64,000 bases of DNA from Rhodosporidiobolus odoratus (GCA_034387635.1 JAOANU010000001.1:930001-994000); one strand, 5' to 3'; counted from the stretch's first letter, positions 44,201 through 56,060 are shown. Notes: generated by a model from the sequence alone, not told the origin. Numbers and translations: made by a program.

Positions 44201-44480
44201 AGTGTCCTGCAGAAGCAAGGAAAGGCAAGCGTGTCAGCGAACTATCGTTTGGGTCGAGCCACCTTGGCTTCCTCAACGAGAAGGGCGGACCATTATCGAT
44301 CCTCGTAGTACTCGCCTCGCTGCGTTCCGTGAGTGTCTCGAGGATGCTCTGCTGACCGTTGGCGGTGATTGGGACCCAGGCAGGAGCTGTCGTGTTGAGC
44401 GAATCGTGTCTCGTACGGGAGGAGGAGGGAGAGGAAGAAAAGACATCTGGCTCGAGTGGATTGGCTGGATAGCCGCTCAT
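41230..44480 (-). CDS. Mei2-like RNA-binding protein
   Basis: Ten exons: 44480-43515, 43446-42913, 42841-42476, 42410-42149, 42062-42031, 41965-41915, 41855-41789, 41724-41603, 41545-41425 and 41348-41230, giving 879 residues. The N-terminal ~270 residues are disordered and Ser/Pro-rich. Two degenerate RRM-like regions follow (YVLVQGLD onward; VLVFTLRGP to VEYWDDRAAQAAFEVLDG). The C-terminal Mei2-type RRM is diagnostic: TTLMLKNIPNKL, YDFFYLRCDYSNDCNVGYGF, FVNFTSTSALLTFA, SFANIQGKASLINHFKNSSV and RPKLFVSSG. In fission yeast Mei2 drives meiosis by binding a non-coding RNA; basidiomycete roles are less known. All phases fit. Confidence 0.88.
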
Positions 44481-45693
44481 GTTGGGTATAGAGTTGTAGA
44501 TGCGAATAGATAGGCCGAGGCTGGTGGATATCGCGGATGAGGATGAAGCGTGAGAAAGAAAAGAAAGAAGAGAGAGGAAGGTCAAAAGTCCGTGTTTGAT
44601 TACTGTCATATGAGCGCGCCTCGACATCGCGAGGGGTGACGAGCGTACGTCCTTGTGAGACTCTGCGTGCGCCCTTGCCCGACAGAGGGGCTCAGCTGTC
44701 GGACCGGAAGAAACAGACAACAACTTCGCTACTCCTTTCCACCAGACGGCGGAACTCTTACGCAATATCTGGACGTAAGCTCGACAGGAAACCTAGCACC
44801 AACTCCGATCTAGCATTGAAAGCGACTCGGGGATGAGAGGGTGCGAAGAGCCGACATAGTGCCCCTCGCGCCCGCTCGAAGTACGAACCGCCGCGACAGC
44901 CGTCGCAGCGCCGCCCAGCCTGCATTCGATCTGTCAGCGAAAGCCGAACTGTCACCGAAGAAGGTCAGCAGCTTGCCTCGTGCTCGTCTGCGCAACGGGA
45001 GGGATCGGCTTGCGAAGCGAAGGACGTACCGGAAAAGCAGCCTTGTATATAGCCGCCTACCGTACTTCTTTCTCCATGCCACCTAGGTCAGTGAGGACCA
45101 GGCGATCTGTGAGAGACGCGCAAGCGGATCTCATACGAGCGGACAATAACCGCAACCTCGCCAAAACATGTTCACGTGCGGGAGCAGAGCATCAATTCGT
45201 TGTGCGCGAAGCTGAAACGAAGGCGTACCAGTATGGTCTGATCCCATCAGCTTTCCCCTTATTTACCATTGAGATCAGAGAACCTCCCAGAAATGGTGGT
45301 GAATATGGGCAGCGAGCCCGAGGTGATTAGGCGAGAGAATGGAAGGGAAAGCAGGCATCGAGCTAATACGGAGCACCGATGGGTCAGCATATAGGAGACG
45401 TGCACGTCATGTAGAGCTCGTGTACGGACGGAATATACAAGCTCACCAGACTATGAGAAAAGCTGCCCGTGACTGGCAGTAGAAGCCTGACAGATTGAAC
45501 CGATCACTAGCGAGGCCTATGCCGTCTTCCGCTATTCCGTAGAGTTGGGTGTAACGAGGATATATTGATGCGTAAAAGACAAGGCTGTACTGCTAAAGAA
45601 GGTGAGGAAATGAGGAGGAGAGTGGCAAGGAAGGCGGGTCGGCGAGGCAACGGTGACGGTGACGGTCTATGGAGGTCTGGCGCCCTCTGTCGT
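44481..45693. other. 1.2-kb interval without a supported gene
   Basis: This is upstream of the Mei2-like gene and downstream of the SERF gene (both on the minus strand). Frames are short and unbiased. A 5' UTR of the Mei2-like gene is likely near 44500-44700. Confidence 0.45.
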
Positions 45694-46159
45694 CTACTTG
45701 GCCTTGGCACCGTCTGCCTCCCTCTTGGCGGCAGCAGCTGCCTACAAGCCGAGGTCAAGGGAAGAAAAAGAGAAGGTTAGCAAAAGGCTCCTGACTGTAC
45801 TGTACTCGCCTATACCAATGCGCACCTGCTTCTGCCGCATGATCTCGGCGTCACTCTCCTGCCTGGCCTTGAAGGAGTTACCGTCCTCCTTGCGCTTCCC
45901 CTTTGCCGCGTCGGCGACCTTCTTCTGCGCCTGTGTTCAAGACACTCTACGTCAGGTGTCGGCCGTTGCACCTGTAGTCCTCTGGGCGCACCTTTTCTCG
46001 CGCCTACGAGCCGCAACCGGTCAGCATGAGCGCACTGGAAAGAAGCGGAAGGAGACGAAACGAACCTTATCGCGCTGATTTCCACCTGGTACGGACAGGA
46101 GAGCGGTCAGGTGACTGTCGAGCCCGTAGAATACTGCATCATATGCACTCACGAGCCAT
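45694..46159 (-). CDS. SERF-family small basic protein
   Basis: Five exons: 46159-46153 (7 nt), 46085-46066 (20 nt), 46003-45992 (12 nt), 45930-45826 and 45741-45694, giving 63 residues. It reads MARGNQRDK, then AREK, then AQKKVADAAKGKRKEDGNSF, then KARQESDAEIMRQKQ, and ends in an Ala/Lys tail. This is the 4F5/SERF pattern (RGNQRDxAREK, DSEIMxxKQ). SERF proteins are conserved, intrinsically disordered and promote amyloid aggregation; they also bind nucleic acid. The gene is easily missed by automatic calling because three of its exons are 20 bases or shorter. Confidence 0.88.
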
Positions 46160-46364
46160 CCAGCAGAGTACAAGCGATAGCAGCCGGTCGAGGCGGAAGC
46201 CAAACCCGATCCATCTTCCTTCAACGCGCGACGAGTCTCATTCTGCTTTGTTTGCTGCTGTCTGACGAAGGTACATCGGTGAACAACACGATCTTGAACG
46301 CGCCTACACTCCTCTTGCGTCGCCTCGTCGCTCACACCTTCTACTCCTCGATCTCCTGTCCTCC

Positions 46365-48836
46365 ATGTTTGGCGCCTCTCGACGAGCACCTCCAAAGCCG
46401 GTTGGCTCGCCAGCAGCAGCGCAAGCCAAGTCAAATACCTTGATCAAGCCGGCGATTGTCCAACCGCGTTTGACCACTCGTCCTCCAGTCTCTTCTCCCC
46501 TTTCCTCCGTACCCTCCACTTCCTCCCCACCTAGTCCCGCCAAGTCTTTACGGACAATCGTAACAACGACCGTCTTCAAGAAGACGGTGGTATCTGCCCA
46601 GAAGGCGGCGCCGGCCAAGCGAACCTACAATGCAGCCAAGTTGCCGGAGAAAAGGGCGGAAGCGGTTTCGGCTGGTAACGACAAGGGGAAGCAGCGAGCG
46701 GCAGAGAGCGACTCAGACGACGGGTCCAGCTCGGGAGATGATCGGCATGCGCGGAAGAAGGCGCGACTTTCATCGAAGACCAGCAAGTCATCGAAATCAG
46801 CGTCGCGACGATCCGTACCGCACAAGGTCAAGTCCAAAGCATACTCCTCGGAACTCGACCCTCTCACGCCTTCGGAAGCGGAAGACGGCGAATCGGATCT
46901 GAGCAGCGTAGACGAGGACTATTTCGCTCACATCGCGACAAAAGTGGATGGAGCGGCAGTCACGCCTCGCGATGTAGCGGCTGTAGGGAAGGGGGCTATG
47001 GACGGCAAGAGCAGTGAGAGCTTAGTACTGGAGAATCAGCGGGCTTATGTACATTGTGCGTTATTTGCTCTTACCGCTTCGAGCCCTTTCGCTCACGACC
47101 TTCCCAAGCAGACTTTTCCGACCCATCCAATCCGCAACGACTACCTATAGACTGGGCAGGGAGCGAGATCCCCGCTGTCGAGCTGGAGTATCCTGCGGTG
47201 GGGGCGAAAGAGCGGTTTGCACTACTTGCGCCCCGCACAGACGACGAGTACAATCCGATTGAAGACGTCCTACGGGTGCGTCGTCCTTTCTCTCACCAGT
47301 CAGCGCGCAACATACTCACTGTACCCCCTCGCAGACTGTCCTCACCACTCTTGATCACTTCTTAACACCTGAGCAATCTCATCTCTACTTCGGCCACCTT
47401 CCTGGCAAAACCTCATTCTCCGCCTTTCTTTACAACAAATCTTCATCCAACTCGCGCTCCGGTACTCCTGCCGCTGGCACTCCTTCTGGCTCAACTCCCA
47501 ACCCTGCGCGACCCTCCTCCTCCGACTCTCCTCTGCCGTCTGCGAGCACTCCCTCCGTTTCAACTCCTCAAGAAGCCGCTGCCTCTTTCTTCGCCAGCGC
47601 AGCTGCATGCGCCGCTTCCGCTCCGGTGCCGACACCCCCCTCCGAGTCCCTGATCCGCACACTCGAACGAGCACGATCCAAGCGAGATGGGCCTTCTTTC
47701 CTCGCCGCCATCCGAAACTTCAATATCGTTTTCCTCGGGCTAAAGCAAGCCGGAATCGTGGAGAAGAACATCAAGGAGATGAAGGGCTTGAAGGAGAAGG
47801 TGTGGCAGAAGGTTTTCTATCAGTGTTATGATCGTTCCGTTGGGCCGGAAGTCGAGGAGCTTAGGCGGTATGAGGCGTTCTCGGACAATGTGTATGGGGA
47901 GTTGTTACCTGGGTTCATGAACGAGATGTACGTTTCGATAATTTCTTCTTTGATCTTCCGCTGTGAGCATTTGCTGACCTATCTTTCGTCCTTTACCTGC
48001 AGCTTTGAGAAGACGCATCTTGGGCCCGGAAAAGTCTTTGTTGATCTTGGCTCGGGCGTGGGGAACTGCGTGGTACAAGCTGCTCTTGCGTACGTGTCCT
48101 CGAGCTCATCTCGTCCACTCCCCCAATGCTGACCTTGACCCACGTCGCTCCTCTCTCTCTCGCATTAATGTTAATTCCAGTACCGGCGCAACCTCGTACG
48201 GCTTCGAGAACATGGCTGCCGCTTCGCGTCTCGCCCGCCGTCAGGTTGATGAAGCTGAGAAGCGCTTCCGGATGTGGGGCTTGAACGGCGGCGAGATGAA
48301 GGTAGTCGAGGCGGACTTTTGCCAGAACCCAGAGGTCGGTCCGATAATGCAGAAGGCGGACGTTGTGCTCGTCAACAACGAAGTGTGAGTCCGATCTCTT
48401 CTTCCTCCCACCGTTTCTCCGGATTGACCGACTCTGCCGGATCGTCAGATTCTCCTCCGCGCTCAACGACCGCCTCTCTTACCTCTTCCTCGACCTCCCT
48501 CCCTCCGCCAAGATCCTCTCCCTCAAGCCCTTCCTTCCTCAGAAATTCAAAATTACCTCTCACAACGCCCACTCACCCTTTGCCATTCTCGCCCAATCCG
48601 CCTCGCAACGTTACAAACCAGGTAGCGTGAGCTGGAAGATGGAGGGAGGGACGTACTTCCTCAGTCGGGTGGATCGGACCCGAGTTGAGAGATTTGAGAA
48701 GAAGGAAAGGGAGAGGGAGGAGAGGAGGTTGAGGAAGATTAGGGAGAGGAAGGAGAAAAGGGAGGGAAGTGCTAGTAGTGGGACTTCGGGGAGCAAGCCA
48801 AGAAGTCGAGCGGCGAGTAAAGGAATCGCGGGTTGA
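46365..48836 (+). CDS. DOT1: Histone H3-K79 methyltransferase Dot1
   Basis: Six exons: 46365-47055, 47112-47275, 47335-47927, 48003-48089, 48181-48384 and 48449-48836, giving 708 residues. A basic, disordered N-terminal region (about 1-230) with Lys/Ser clusters suits DNA or nucleosome binding. The catalytic domain shows YGELLPGFMNEIF, the S-adenosylmethionine motif VFVDLGSGVGNCVVQAAL, SYGFENM, EADFCQNP and ADVVLVNNEVFSSALNDRL. The C-terminus is a charged Arg/Glu helix. Dot1 methylates H3 lysine 79, which affects silencing and checkpoint responses. Exon phases all fit. The Pro/Ser/Ala-rich insert around 47430-47640 is a lineage feature. Confidence 0.93.
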
Positions 48837-49141
48837 GACGTTGAGCGGAAGATGAGGGATTGCATGCACGGGTTGGGTACTTATGTTGGATTTCGCTAAG
48901 TAGGATCGAGGGAAGGAGGCGCGCATTCTTCTTATTCCCATCGAATTAAGGGCCCGCTTAATCATCCAGTGCGCTTGTCGCTGTCTTACTACTCTTCCGA
49001 CGTTCGGGAACATACGCAGGTATCATGCGGAAACAGGCTTGTTTGCGGGAGGAATACAACAAAGAGGGGACGGAAAAACTGCGGATACTACGGGCAAAAC
49101 AGACACAGAACCGCCGCATAATAAGCGAGCACCTCGCCTTC
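48837..49141. other. Intergenic, convergent 3' ends of DOT1 and ATG16
   Basis: A 305-bp interval with no supported gene. Confidence 0.5.
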
Positions 49142-50066
49142 TCACGCCGACGCCTTCTCCTTGGTCGCGCTGCCATTCTCCCGGCCTTCTCTGATTTTTT
49201 CTGCCTCTTCCTTCAATCGCTTTGCTTCCTCCCACAACGCATTGGCTTCGTTCATGCGGTCTGCCTCCTCCGTTTTGTGTTTGCACCAGCGATCTACCAA
49301 GGAGGCGTTGTCGATCTTCAGGTTCTGATTCTGAATTTCGAGTTGAGAGAGTTCGAGATAGACAGAGTCGTATTCGTCTTGTAACATCTGTGCAGAACGA
49401 GGGGTGAGCAGCGGTCTAAGTAGACCAGTCTCCTCTACGGCTCATGAGTAGATGGGCAAGGGTAGGCGGGGGATGGAGGAAGGGGAACAAGTGAGGCGAT
49501 TCAAATGGCGAAAAAAGACGAACCAGCAACTGCTTTTCCTTCTCGGAAACGACCTGCCCATGCAGGCTCTGACTGTTCCGTAGCCTGTCAACCTCTACCC
49601 TTAGCCTGCCGAGCTCCTCGCGGTCGATGCGTCCATTGTCTTCGGCTTGTCGCAGGCTGTCAGTGAGGGAGAGCAGCCGTTGAGCGTTTGTCGACTGGAT
49701 CTTGTACTGCTCGGAGAGGTCGGCGCGGGTTTGAGCGAGTTGCTGCTCTAGCGAGGTGACGAGGGCGGCCTGGACTGGGTTGCTGCAGGATGAGAAAGTT
49801 ACAAGTGGGGATGAGTTCCGTAAAGAGGGGGAAAGGCGGAGGAAGACGCACTCTGCTCCACCGCCGCCTGTACTTGACCCGCCGCCTACTCTAGCACTGG
49901 TTGCAGCTGCGAGTAATGCTTGATTGCGGTTCTTGAGTGCTACGGTGTGATGGGCGAGTCGAGAATAGTGCGAGATGATGGGGGCGTATGCTTGTTCACG
50001 TTGATCCCTGGCAAGGAGTGCGAGTCGGATCTGATCTTGCCAGCTCATTGCAGAGCCAGCGATCAT
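49142..50066 (-). CDS. ATG16: Autophagy protein Atg16
   Basis: Three exons: 50066-49852, 49782-49524 and 49387-49142, giving 239 residues, the fungal short form without WD40 repeats. The N-terminal Atg5-binding helix reads WQDQIRLALLARDQREQAYA, with II-HYSRLA. A long coiled coil follows, and the C-terminal signature is LQDEYDSVYLELSQLEIQNQ with SLVDRWCKHKTEEADRMNEA. Atg16 dimerises and binds Atg12-Atg5 to form the E3-like enzyme for Atg8 lipidation at the phagophore. The start could also be the second ATG, 18 bases downstream (50048). It is divergent from the Mtf2-like gene, 97 bp apart. Confidence 0.85.
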
Positions 50067-50163
50067 CAGAGGTGTAGCTATGGAAGGAGAACAAGCCTGA
50101 GCGGCGGATCCAGATTCAGAAGAGGTTGACCTCAACAGCCCTCGCTTTCAACGCTGAACCAGG

Positions 50164-51884
50164 ATGCACAGGTCCTTCAGAAGTACAGGCGTACTACGCC
50201 AAGCTAGACGCCCCTTTTCGTCCACGCGGTGTCGTTGTCACGAGTGCGCTCTCCTCTCCCCTTTTTCATCAGTATTCGTCTGGACTTCGCTGCTGACTTC
50301 CCGAGAACTGCCCATTACAGATCAAGCTCGCAAGCAGAACCCTCACCATCGACTTCCTCAGCGTCAGCCACATCGACCACCTCTCCTGACCAAGCCTACT
50401 CCCTTCCTCTCGATGCCTTCTCCGACGAAATAGCCGCCAGTCGGCCTCCTCCCTCTTCCGGATCCAGGGGCAAGCACCCGGCATCCTTCCGCACACGCCA
50501 AAGACAGCACCTCACCGACTCCGAAGCTCAAGCTTTCGCCGACTTGTTGGGCGAAATCCTACCTCGCTCTATGGGTACGCAAGCCTCGCCCGCCTCTTCC
50601 CCCGGTTCCGGTGGCATCTTCGACATCCTCAACTCGCGGACGGGGAACCGCGTCACACCGGTTGCGTCCGGCGTGTCCAAGGTGCAGGAAGCCCTGATGA
50701 AAAAGGTTGGCAGGAGGATGGGTATGAGGTTAGAGGAAGGCAGTGTGCTATGGGAACGCAAAACGCGGGAGCAGCTCACTGAGGAAGAAGAGCTCCAGCT
50801 TGACAGGTTGAGGGAAGAGCTGATGGGGCTCAAGACCGACCGACAAGTTCTTTTGTGGGGCATGAGGAACGTCTTCGGGTACGACGAAAAGAGCGGAGAT
50901 GTCTTCCCCGATCCTGCCGGACTCTCGGCACTGCCCGCCTACAACCCCGTCCTGGCCGCTCCGCTCGACAATCAAGCATCTACGGCCGCAACTGTCGGTC
51001 CCTCCTCTCGGATCTACCCCGACCTCCTTCTTCTCCTCTTCCTCGTTCTCCGCGATACGCACCAAGCACCTGCCACCGCCCTCTCCGTCTTCTCCCTCGC
51101 CGCGTCGAACCCGTACTCCTACATCAACGGCTGCACCACAGCACTCTATACCGAGGTCCTGAGCACTCGCTGGGCTCAAGGAGACGTCGAATCGGTTCTC
51201 TCCACTCTAGAGGAGATGCGTGCTTCGGGTCTCAGGATCGACTCCAAGGTCCGCGAGCTCGTTCGTGCCGTGGGTGAAGCAATCCGTATCGACGGCGACC
51301 GGGCAGAAATGAGGGTCGATTACGCCATTTTGCAGAAGGAGATCGACATCACGGGTTCTGAGAAGGAGCGGGAGATCGAGCGGCGCAGGTTCTTTGGTGA
51401 GAATCAGCGAGCGGCATGGGCGAGGATGGAGCAGATTGTGGAAGAGGCGGATCGAGAGGTCGAGCAAAGGCAGAAGGCCAAGGCCGACGACCGCCGACGT
51501 GAAGAGTACGCCTCGCTGGCCGACTTCTCTTCGCGGTTCGATGCAGCCCACGGCGAACCCGAATCCCGATACGACGACTCGTTCCCTTCGCCCTATGCTC
51601 TTCCGCCTCGAAGTTCCGCCTCGCCCTACGACGAAGATAGGTCGCGCTCCTTCTCTCCCCGAGATCGGGATCGAGGCAGGGGTCAAGACCGAGAACGGAG
51701 TCGCGGATTCGACTTCGGGCAGAACAAATGGTCGCCGGAGGTTACGAGGGATGCGGACGGGAACCTCGTTCTTCCCAAAAGGCCCAGCTTCGCCAACCCG
51801 TTCAAGATCAGGCGGAAGGGGTTGTCGAAGGAGGAGAAGGCGGCGAAGGATGCCAAGCATCCTGCTCTTTGGTGGAAGCAGTAG
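50164..51884 (+). CDS. Mitochondrial Mtf2-like protein
   Basis: Two exons: 50164-50243 and 50321-51884, giving 547 residues. The start MHRSFRSTGVLRQARRPFSS is a clear mitochondrial presequence. The middle carries LTDSEAQAFADLLGEIL and EEEELQLDRLREELMGLKTD, and a helical region LLLLLFLVLRDTHQAPATAL followed by SVFSLAASNPYSYINGCTTA resembles the C-terminal domain of Mtf2/Nam1-type proteins. These couple mitochondrial transcription to mRNA stability and translation. A Ser/Arg/Asp-rich region leads to a basic end (FANPFKIRRKGLSKEEKAAK). The family call is from pattern only; a PPR-like alternative is possible. Confidence 0.6.
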
Positions 51885-52441
51885 AAGGAGGGTATTCGAC
51901 TTGCACAGCTCTTACCGGCCTGAGCAGCACGATCGACGTCTTGGCTTTCCTCTCTGCTATCGTCCGGCTCTACAACCGTCTGTGAGGCTACTTAGATGAC
52001 TCGCCCGGCCTGCTCTCTTTACTGGGTTCGCAACGTGCAGGTACGTTCTTCTCCTCCCTTGTCCCCCTCGTCTGGTCGCCTCTGAGTCTTGACAGTCCGG
52101 AAGCTGACCAGGGTGTGTCACCTTCTGCATGTGCGCAGTCGAGGATCGTCATTGCTGGCTGTGCAGCAGTCGTTCTTGCTTCCGCCCTCCCGCTTAGCTT
52201 TCCGTACAGAACAGAAGGTACGAACCGCTGCCAACCGATCACCTGACCCCGATCCTTACCTAATCCTGCTCTAGTCTGATCGATCGCAACCAAGGAGGCT
52301 CAGAAGCAACTCAGAGGATCACGCATGGCTCGAAGGCGGAGGCTGCGTCCGTTTCTGTTTTTAGCTTTCTTATCCTGACCCGCCTCACCTCCTCGCTACG
52401 CTCTTCTTCAACCCTTCTTCCTCCTGTTTTACCCATCAGCG
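51885..52441. other. Intergenic, no gene seen
   Basis: This lies between the Mtf2-like stop and the decayed unknown gene. Short frames only. Confidence 0.45.
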
Positions 52442-53640
52442 ATGACGAACTACCATCTTCGCGTCACGTTGTCGAGCACAGTGGGAGCCGCGTGCAGCTT
52501 AAAAGCCCGCCCTCGTCGGCAGACCAACGATCTTAAGGAGTTGGGACACGAGACCAGGCTGTGTGTCGCGGGTACGTGGCGAGAGCTCTTTCTGTCTACT
52601 TGAGCACTGACATCAGCTGCAATGCTCAGGACTCACTGCTGTTGCCGGCGTCATCGTCAACTGCTGTCAAGGAGGAAGGCTCAAATCGCTGGACGTTCCT
52701 TTCATGTTCCACGCGCAATTGCCCTCCAAGCAGGTAAGTGAGCCCGACGCTCGTATTGTGTCCGGTACCCTGTACAGCTGCGATCAATCGTTTCCGCTTT
52801 GCAGCCGGTGAAAGTGGTCTTCGCAATAACCGTTAACCGACCGAGAGGATGAAGCGGTTCTTCAGAGGATCAAAGCCCGACTGGTGATCGACCGTACCTT
52901 GAGTGATGTATGTGTCTACATGATCACGGTCCGTCCACAGCTCACAGTAAACGCTCGACAGGAACCATGCCACCCTTTCTGCACGAATATCTCGCTCGAA
53001 GCCATGCGGACGTCTTCCGGCCTGTGACTCCGCCGTCCGACACCGAGCTACAGGCGGACTCCTTAGTATACGTCGAGGTTGGCAGTCCAGAATTTGGCAC
53101 AAATGGCTGGAATTTCATTCCACTGTTCACCTGCAACAACAATCGGGTCACTCTTCTAGCCTTCCAGCCCATGCACAACTTGGTCTGGTTCGTTGCAGGT
53201 TACCTCGAGGCCATCGAACTCCAGACTCAGGAGTCCGCACTCGTATATACGGGCGGCAGCTGAAACGTCGGCTTGCTACTCCCTCCGCGCGATCAAGGAG
53301 TTGTTTTGGGCTGCGGATCTCTCGAAGAGCCCTGCAGGCGCGAGCTCGGACGAGCTGAGTCATGTGCTAATTGGTACTGACTGGAACCGCGCCGTTCGCG
53401 ACCATCACGACTATGGGCAACATAGGACAATTTTCGGTGTCGAGAGGGCTGCGGCTGGATTCTCCCTTCCACGCATTCAGTGGGCTACCTGGTGAAAGTC
53501 AGCTCTACTTGGTGTTTAGTTCCACACGACTTCAAGCAACACTATTGAAATGCTGTAGATCGCCTGACATTGGAGTTGTCGCCCGTGCATACTTAGCCGC
53601 GATCCCTCGTAAGTGCGCCCCCTCGTTTTACAGCGGCCTC
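52442..53640 (+). pseudogene. Decayed tandem copy of protein B
   Basis: Exon by exon it follows the intact gene at 54579-56060. Exon 1 (52442-52571) ends LCVAG in phase 1, as LCVTG there. Exon 2 (52630-52733), GLTAVAGVIVNCCQGGRLKS, matches GPYAVVAIIVQYRQEGKLNA and ends in phase 0. Exon 3 (52805-52907) is 103 bases against 102 in B, a one-base insertion. Exon 4 (from 52962) begins EPCH as B's EPCN but has lost one base soon after; it then continues FGTNGWNFIPLF and MHNLVWFVAGYLEA (B: HTLVWLVAGYIAA). Another shift near 53262 leads to AETSACYSLRAIKELFWAAD (B: PTACFYLLSIKELYRAAE). Splice sites are intact while the frame is broken, so decay is recent. Confidence 0.78.
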
Positions 53641-54578
53641 AACTAGATGTGCGTACCAGCGCGCCGGTGACAACGGCAGGTACTACGTGCTGACCATTGA
53701 TTGACCCGCAGAGCATTTCTCCACTCCCGTAGCCTTTGATTTCGGTTGCGTCTTATCATCTTCTTCGCTCTTCCTTTCTGGCCGAGTACATGAGTAGACG
53801 CCTGCACAGTCGCAGCTAGCAGGACCGGGAGTTACTCGCAGGCATGGGCAAAGGACAATTGGCGGAATGCATAGCGGCGCGGAATGACCCGGGCATCCTT
53901 GTTGCTTCAAAGGCCAGCTAAGTCTGAGACGTCTGGACACTGTAGTACAAGATGTGTCTCGTCACAGAAGTAGCGCGAACAGCTAAGCAGAGCAATCGGG
54001 TGCTGACCGCGACTGCCAGCGCCACTCTCCGGCAGACATCCTTTTCGCGGCGTCCACCCGTCGTTCTCCGGGTCTGGCTCGTGATCTCCAATAGCTCTGT
54101 TCACCTCTGTGGGTACGCTCAGACATTTGACCGACATAAGCACCCTCAGGCGGTACTTGTTCATGCGTTTTTGACCTTCTCAACTGAGGGATTCGTCTAC
54201 TTTGTGCTGGGGGCCTGGTCAAAAGCGTCGTAGCTTGTCACCCGTCTCAAGCAGTCGCGTGGAGTACAGACGGTACAGTCTCTGCACCGTGGAAGATGCG
54301 CAGAAGGACGGTTGTACGGGGTTCCGAAGACCGCCGCCTCCGCGTTTCAGCCCATGGGCAACCCGCTGAGACTCCCCCGCGGCCTACGGCTGTACACGAA
54401 GGCAGTCCGCCTTCTTCTCGACCGGAGTGCGGGCAGCAAGCGGACGGCGCCACGCAGTCACAGCTCAGCCGGGGCAGAGCGTCCGCGGCAGAAATGGCTC
54501 TTCTGCTTTTCTCGTTGTACCCCTGCCGTCCCGCGGCTTGATCAGGCGTCTCTCCTCTTTCTCTCCTACCACTCGGCA
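53641..54578. other. Interval between decayed and intact copies
   Basis: No convincing frame. It should include the promoter of protein B and possibly the lost 3' part of the decayed copy. Frames ending near 54233 were examined but not supported. Confidence 0.45.
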
Positions 54579-56060
54579 ATGCCTTCAGCCGATGCCTCGC
54601 ACGTGAAGCTTACCAGCGTCCTCGGGGCCGCCTTGCAGTACCAAGAAGAGCTTCTTGCGGTAGCTCCCGAGCTGAGAGGGATAGGTTTGGGCGCGCATGA
54701 CTGGCTATGCGTTACTGGTACGCCCTTCTCTACTTTAAGGGTATACCCAAATTGGCGACATCGCTGTACGCAGGTCCGTACGCTGTGGTCGCGATAATCG
54801 TGCAATATCGACAGGAAGGGAAGCTCAATGCCAATCACTTCCCGTCGATTTTCCGCAGCCTGTTTCCCTCATCAGAAGCGGTAAGAACCTTCTTAGCTCT
54901 ACGTACTACGCTCCGGCTCACTCTTGTGCCCACCTAGGTCCCTGAACTCATCTTCCCCGATACCTTGAATCCGGAAAAAAACGCCCGCCTCGTTCACGCT
55001 ATCTTGTCAGTCGTACTGACTGCAAGGGATCAACTGGGTGTACGTAGCTACTTCCCACTACTACCGCGTCCTGTCTCACACGCTCTGAACTCTGTCAATT
55101 CGCAGGAACCGTGCAACCATACTCTGCGCGAAATCCTGGCGCACATGCGCCCTGGGTTTTCCTGCGTGCGCCCGGGCCCACACCTCGACAGGAGGTCTAC
55201 AGCCAACTTCTACGTCACCGTGAAGGAGTGCCGCCCTCAGTTCCTCAGGTCCACCGGAATAGAGAACCTCCCGCTCTTCTACCTCAGCGGTGCTCAAGAA
55301 CCGTTCCCCGTTACCAAGCCGGCTCACACCCTCGTATGGCTCGTAGCGGGCTATATCGCCGCTTCGCTCGAATGCAAAAGGGACCTCGAGCCCGAAGAGA
55401 ACCCAGCATGGCCAACGGCTTGCTTCTACCTCTTGAGCATAAAGGAACTGTATCGAGCGGCAGAGCTCTTGGACACCGACGATCTGGAGGACGACCTGGA
55501 CCTCGAGAAACTTCACGAGGCCACGTATGCCCATCACGAGCTGAAGGAGCATGAACGGCACTTTGGCCACAACAAGATCTACGAGGCTTTTTCACCGGAG
55601 TTCGTCGACAGGATCGCTCGCTGGGAGGGGCGTCACACGACGTCAATGTTCACCACGGACCTCATGCAGCACTACAAACATGCCGTGCATAGAGTGTTGA
55701 GCGAATTTCTGCAGGTGAGCAGATTTCTCTTTTCCAAAACGCCCTCCGCCTGAAATTCCCTTGCTGATCAGATGCGAGCATCCCTCGCAGTATCCTTACC
55801 CGGAGCACCTGATTGTGCGCCCCCGAAGTATTTACTCCGTCAACAAGTTCCTTTATTGACAGGCTTTTTGTTCCCAGCCGGTACCCGCTTCTTCCGCCGA
55901 CCCGCTCGGATTGACCTCGGCCGCCCCGACCTCGTCGACAACGCCGCACAGAGCGAGCCTTCAACATCACCTGCCGCAGCTTCCGCCACTGGTCGCTGCC
56001 TCGTCCCTGGCCAAACTTGCCGGTCTCACCTCGTCCAGGCGCCGTCGAGGGAGGTACTAG
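54579..56060 (+). CDS. Uncharacterised ~392-residue protein B
   Basis: Six exons: 54579-54717, 54774-54880, 54938-55039, 55106-55714, 55791-55814 and 55863-56060. The fifth exon (24 nt, YPYPEHLI) and the sixth are inferred from good splice sites and consistent frame; the simpler reading stops at 55753. No known domain recognised. Features: helical N-terminus (LGAALQYQEELLAVAPELRG), AVVAIIVQYRQEGKLN, HTLREILAHMRPGFSC, FYVTVKECRPQFLRSTGIEN, hydrophobic AHTLVWLVAGYIAASLE, acidic LDTDDLEDDLDLEKL, HHELKEHERHFG and a Ser/Thr/Pro tail. The decayed neighbour shares exon order and phases. It seems a lineage-restricted family, perhaps including protein A at 31688-33086. Confidence 0.68.

Noticed and set aside
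43563..44513. Plus-strand frames across the Mei2-like first exon
   Set aside because: Antisense shadows of a strongly biased coding exon.
53952..54233. Frame ending FVYFVLGAWSKAS, considered as a third copy of the protein B family
   Set aside because: Similarity to protein B is limited to a few hydrophobic residues and no exon structure matches.
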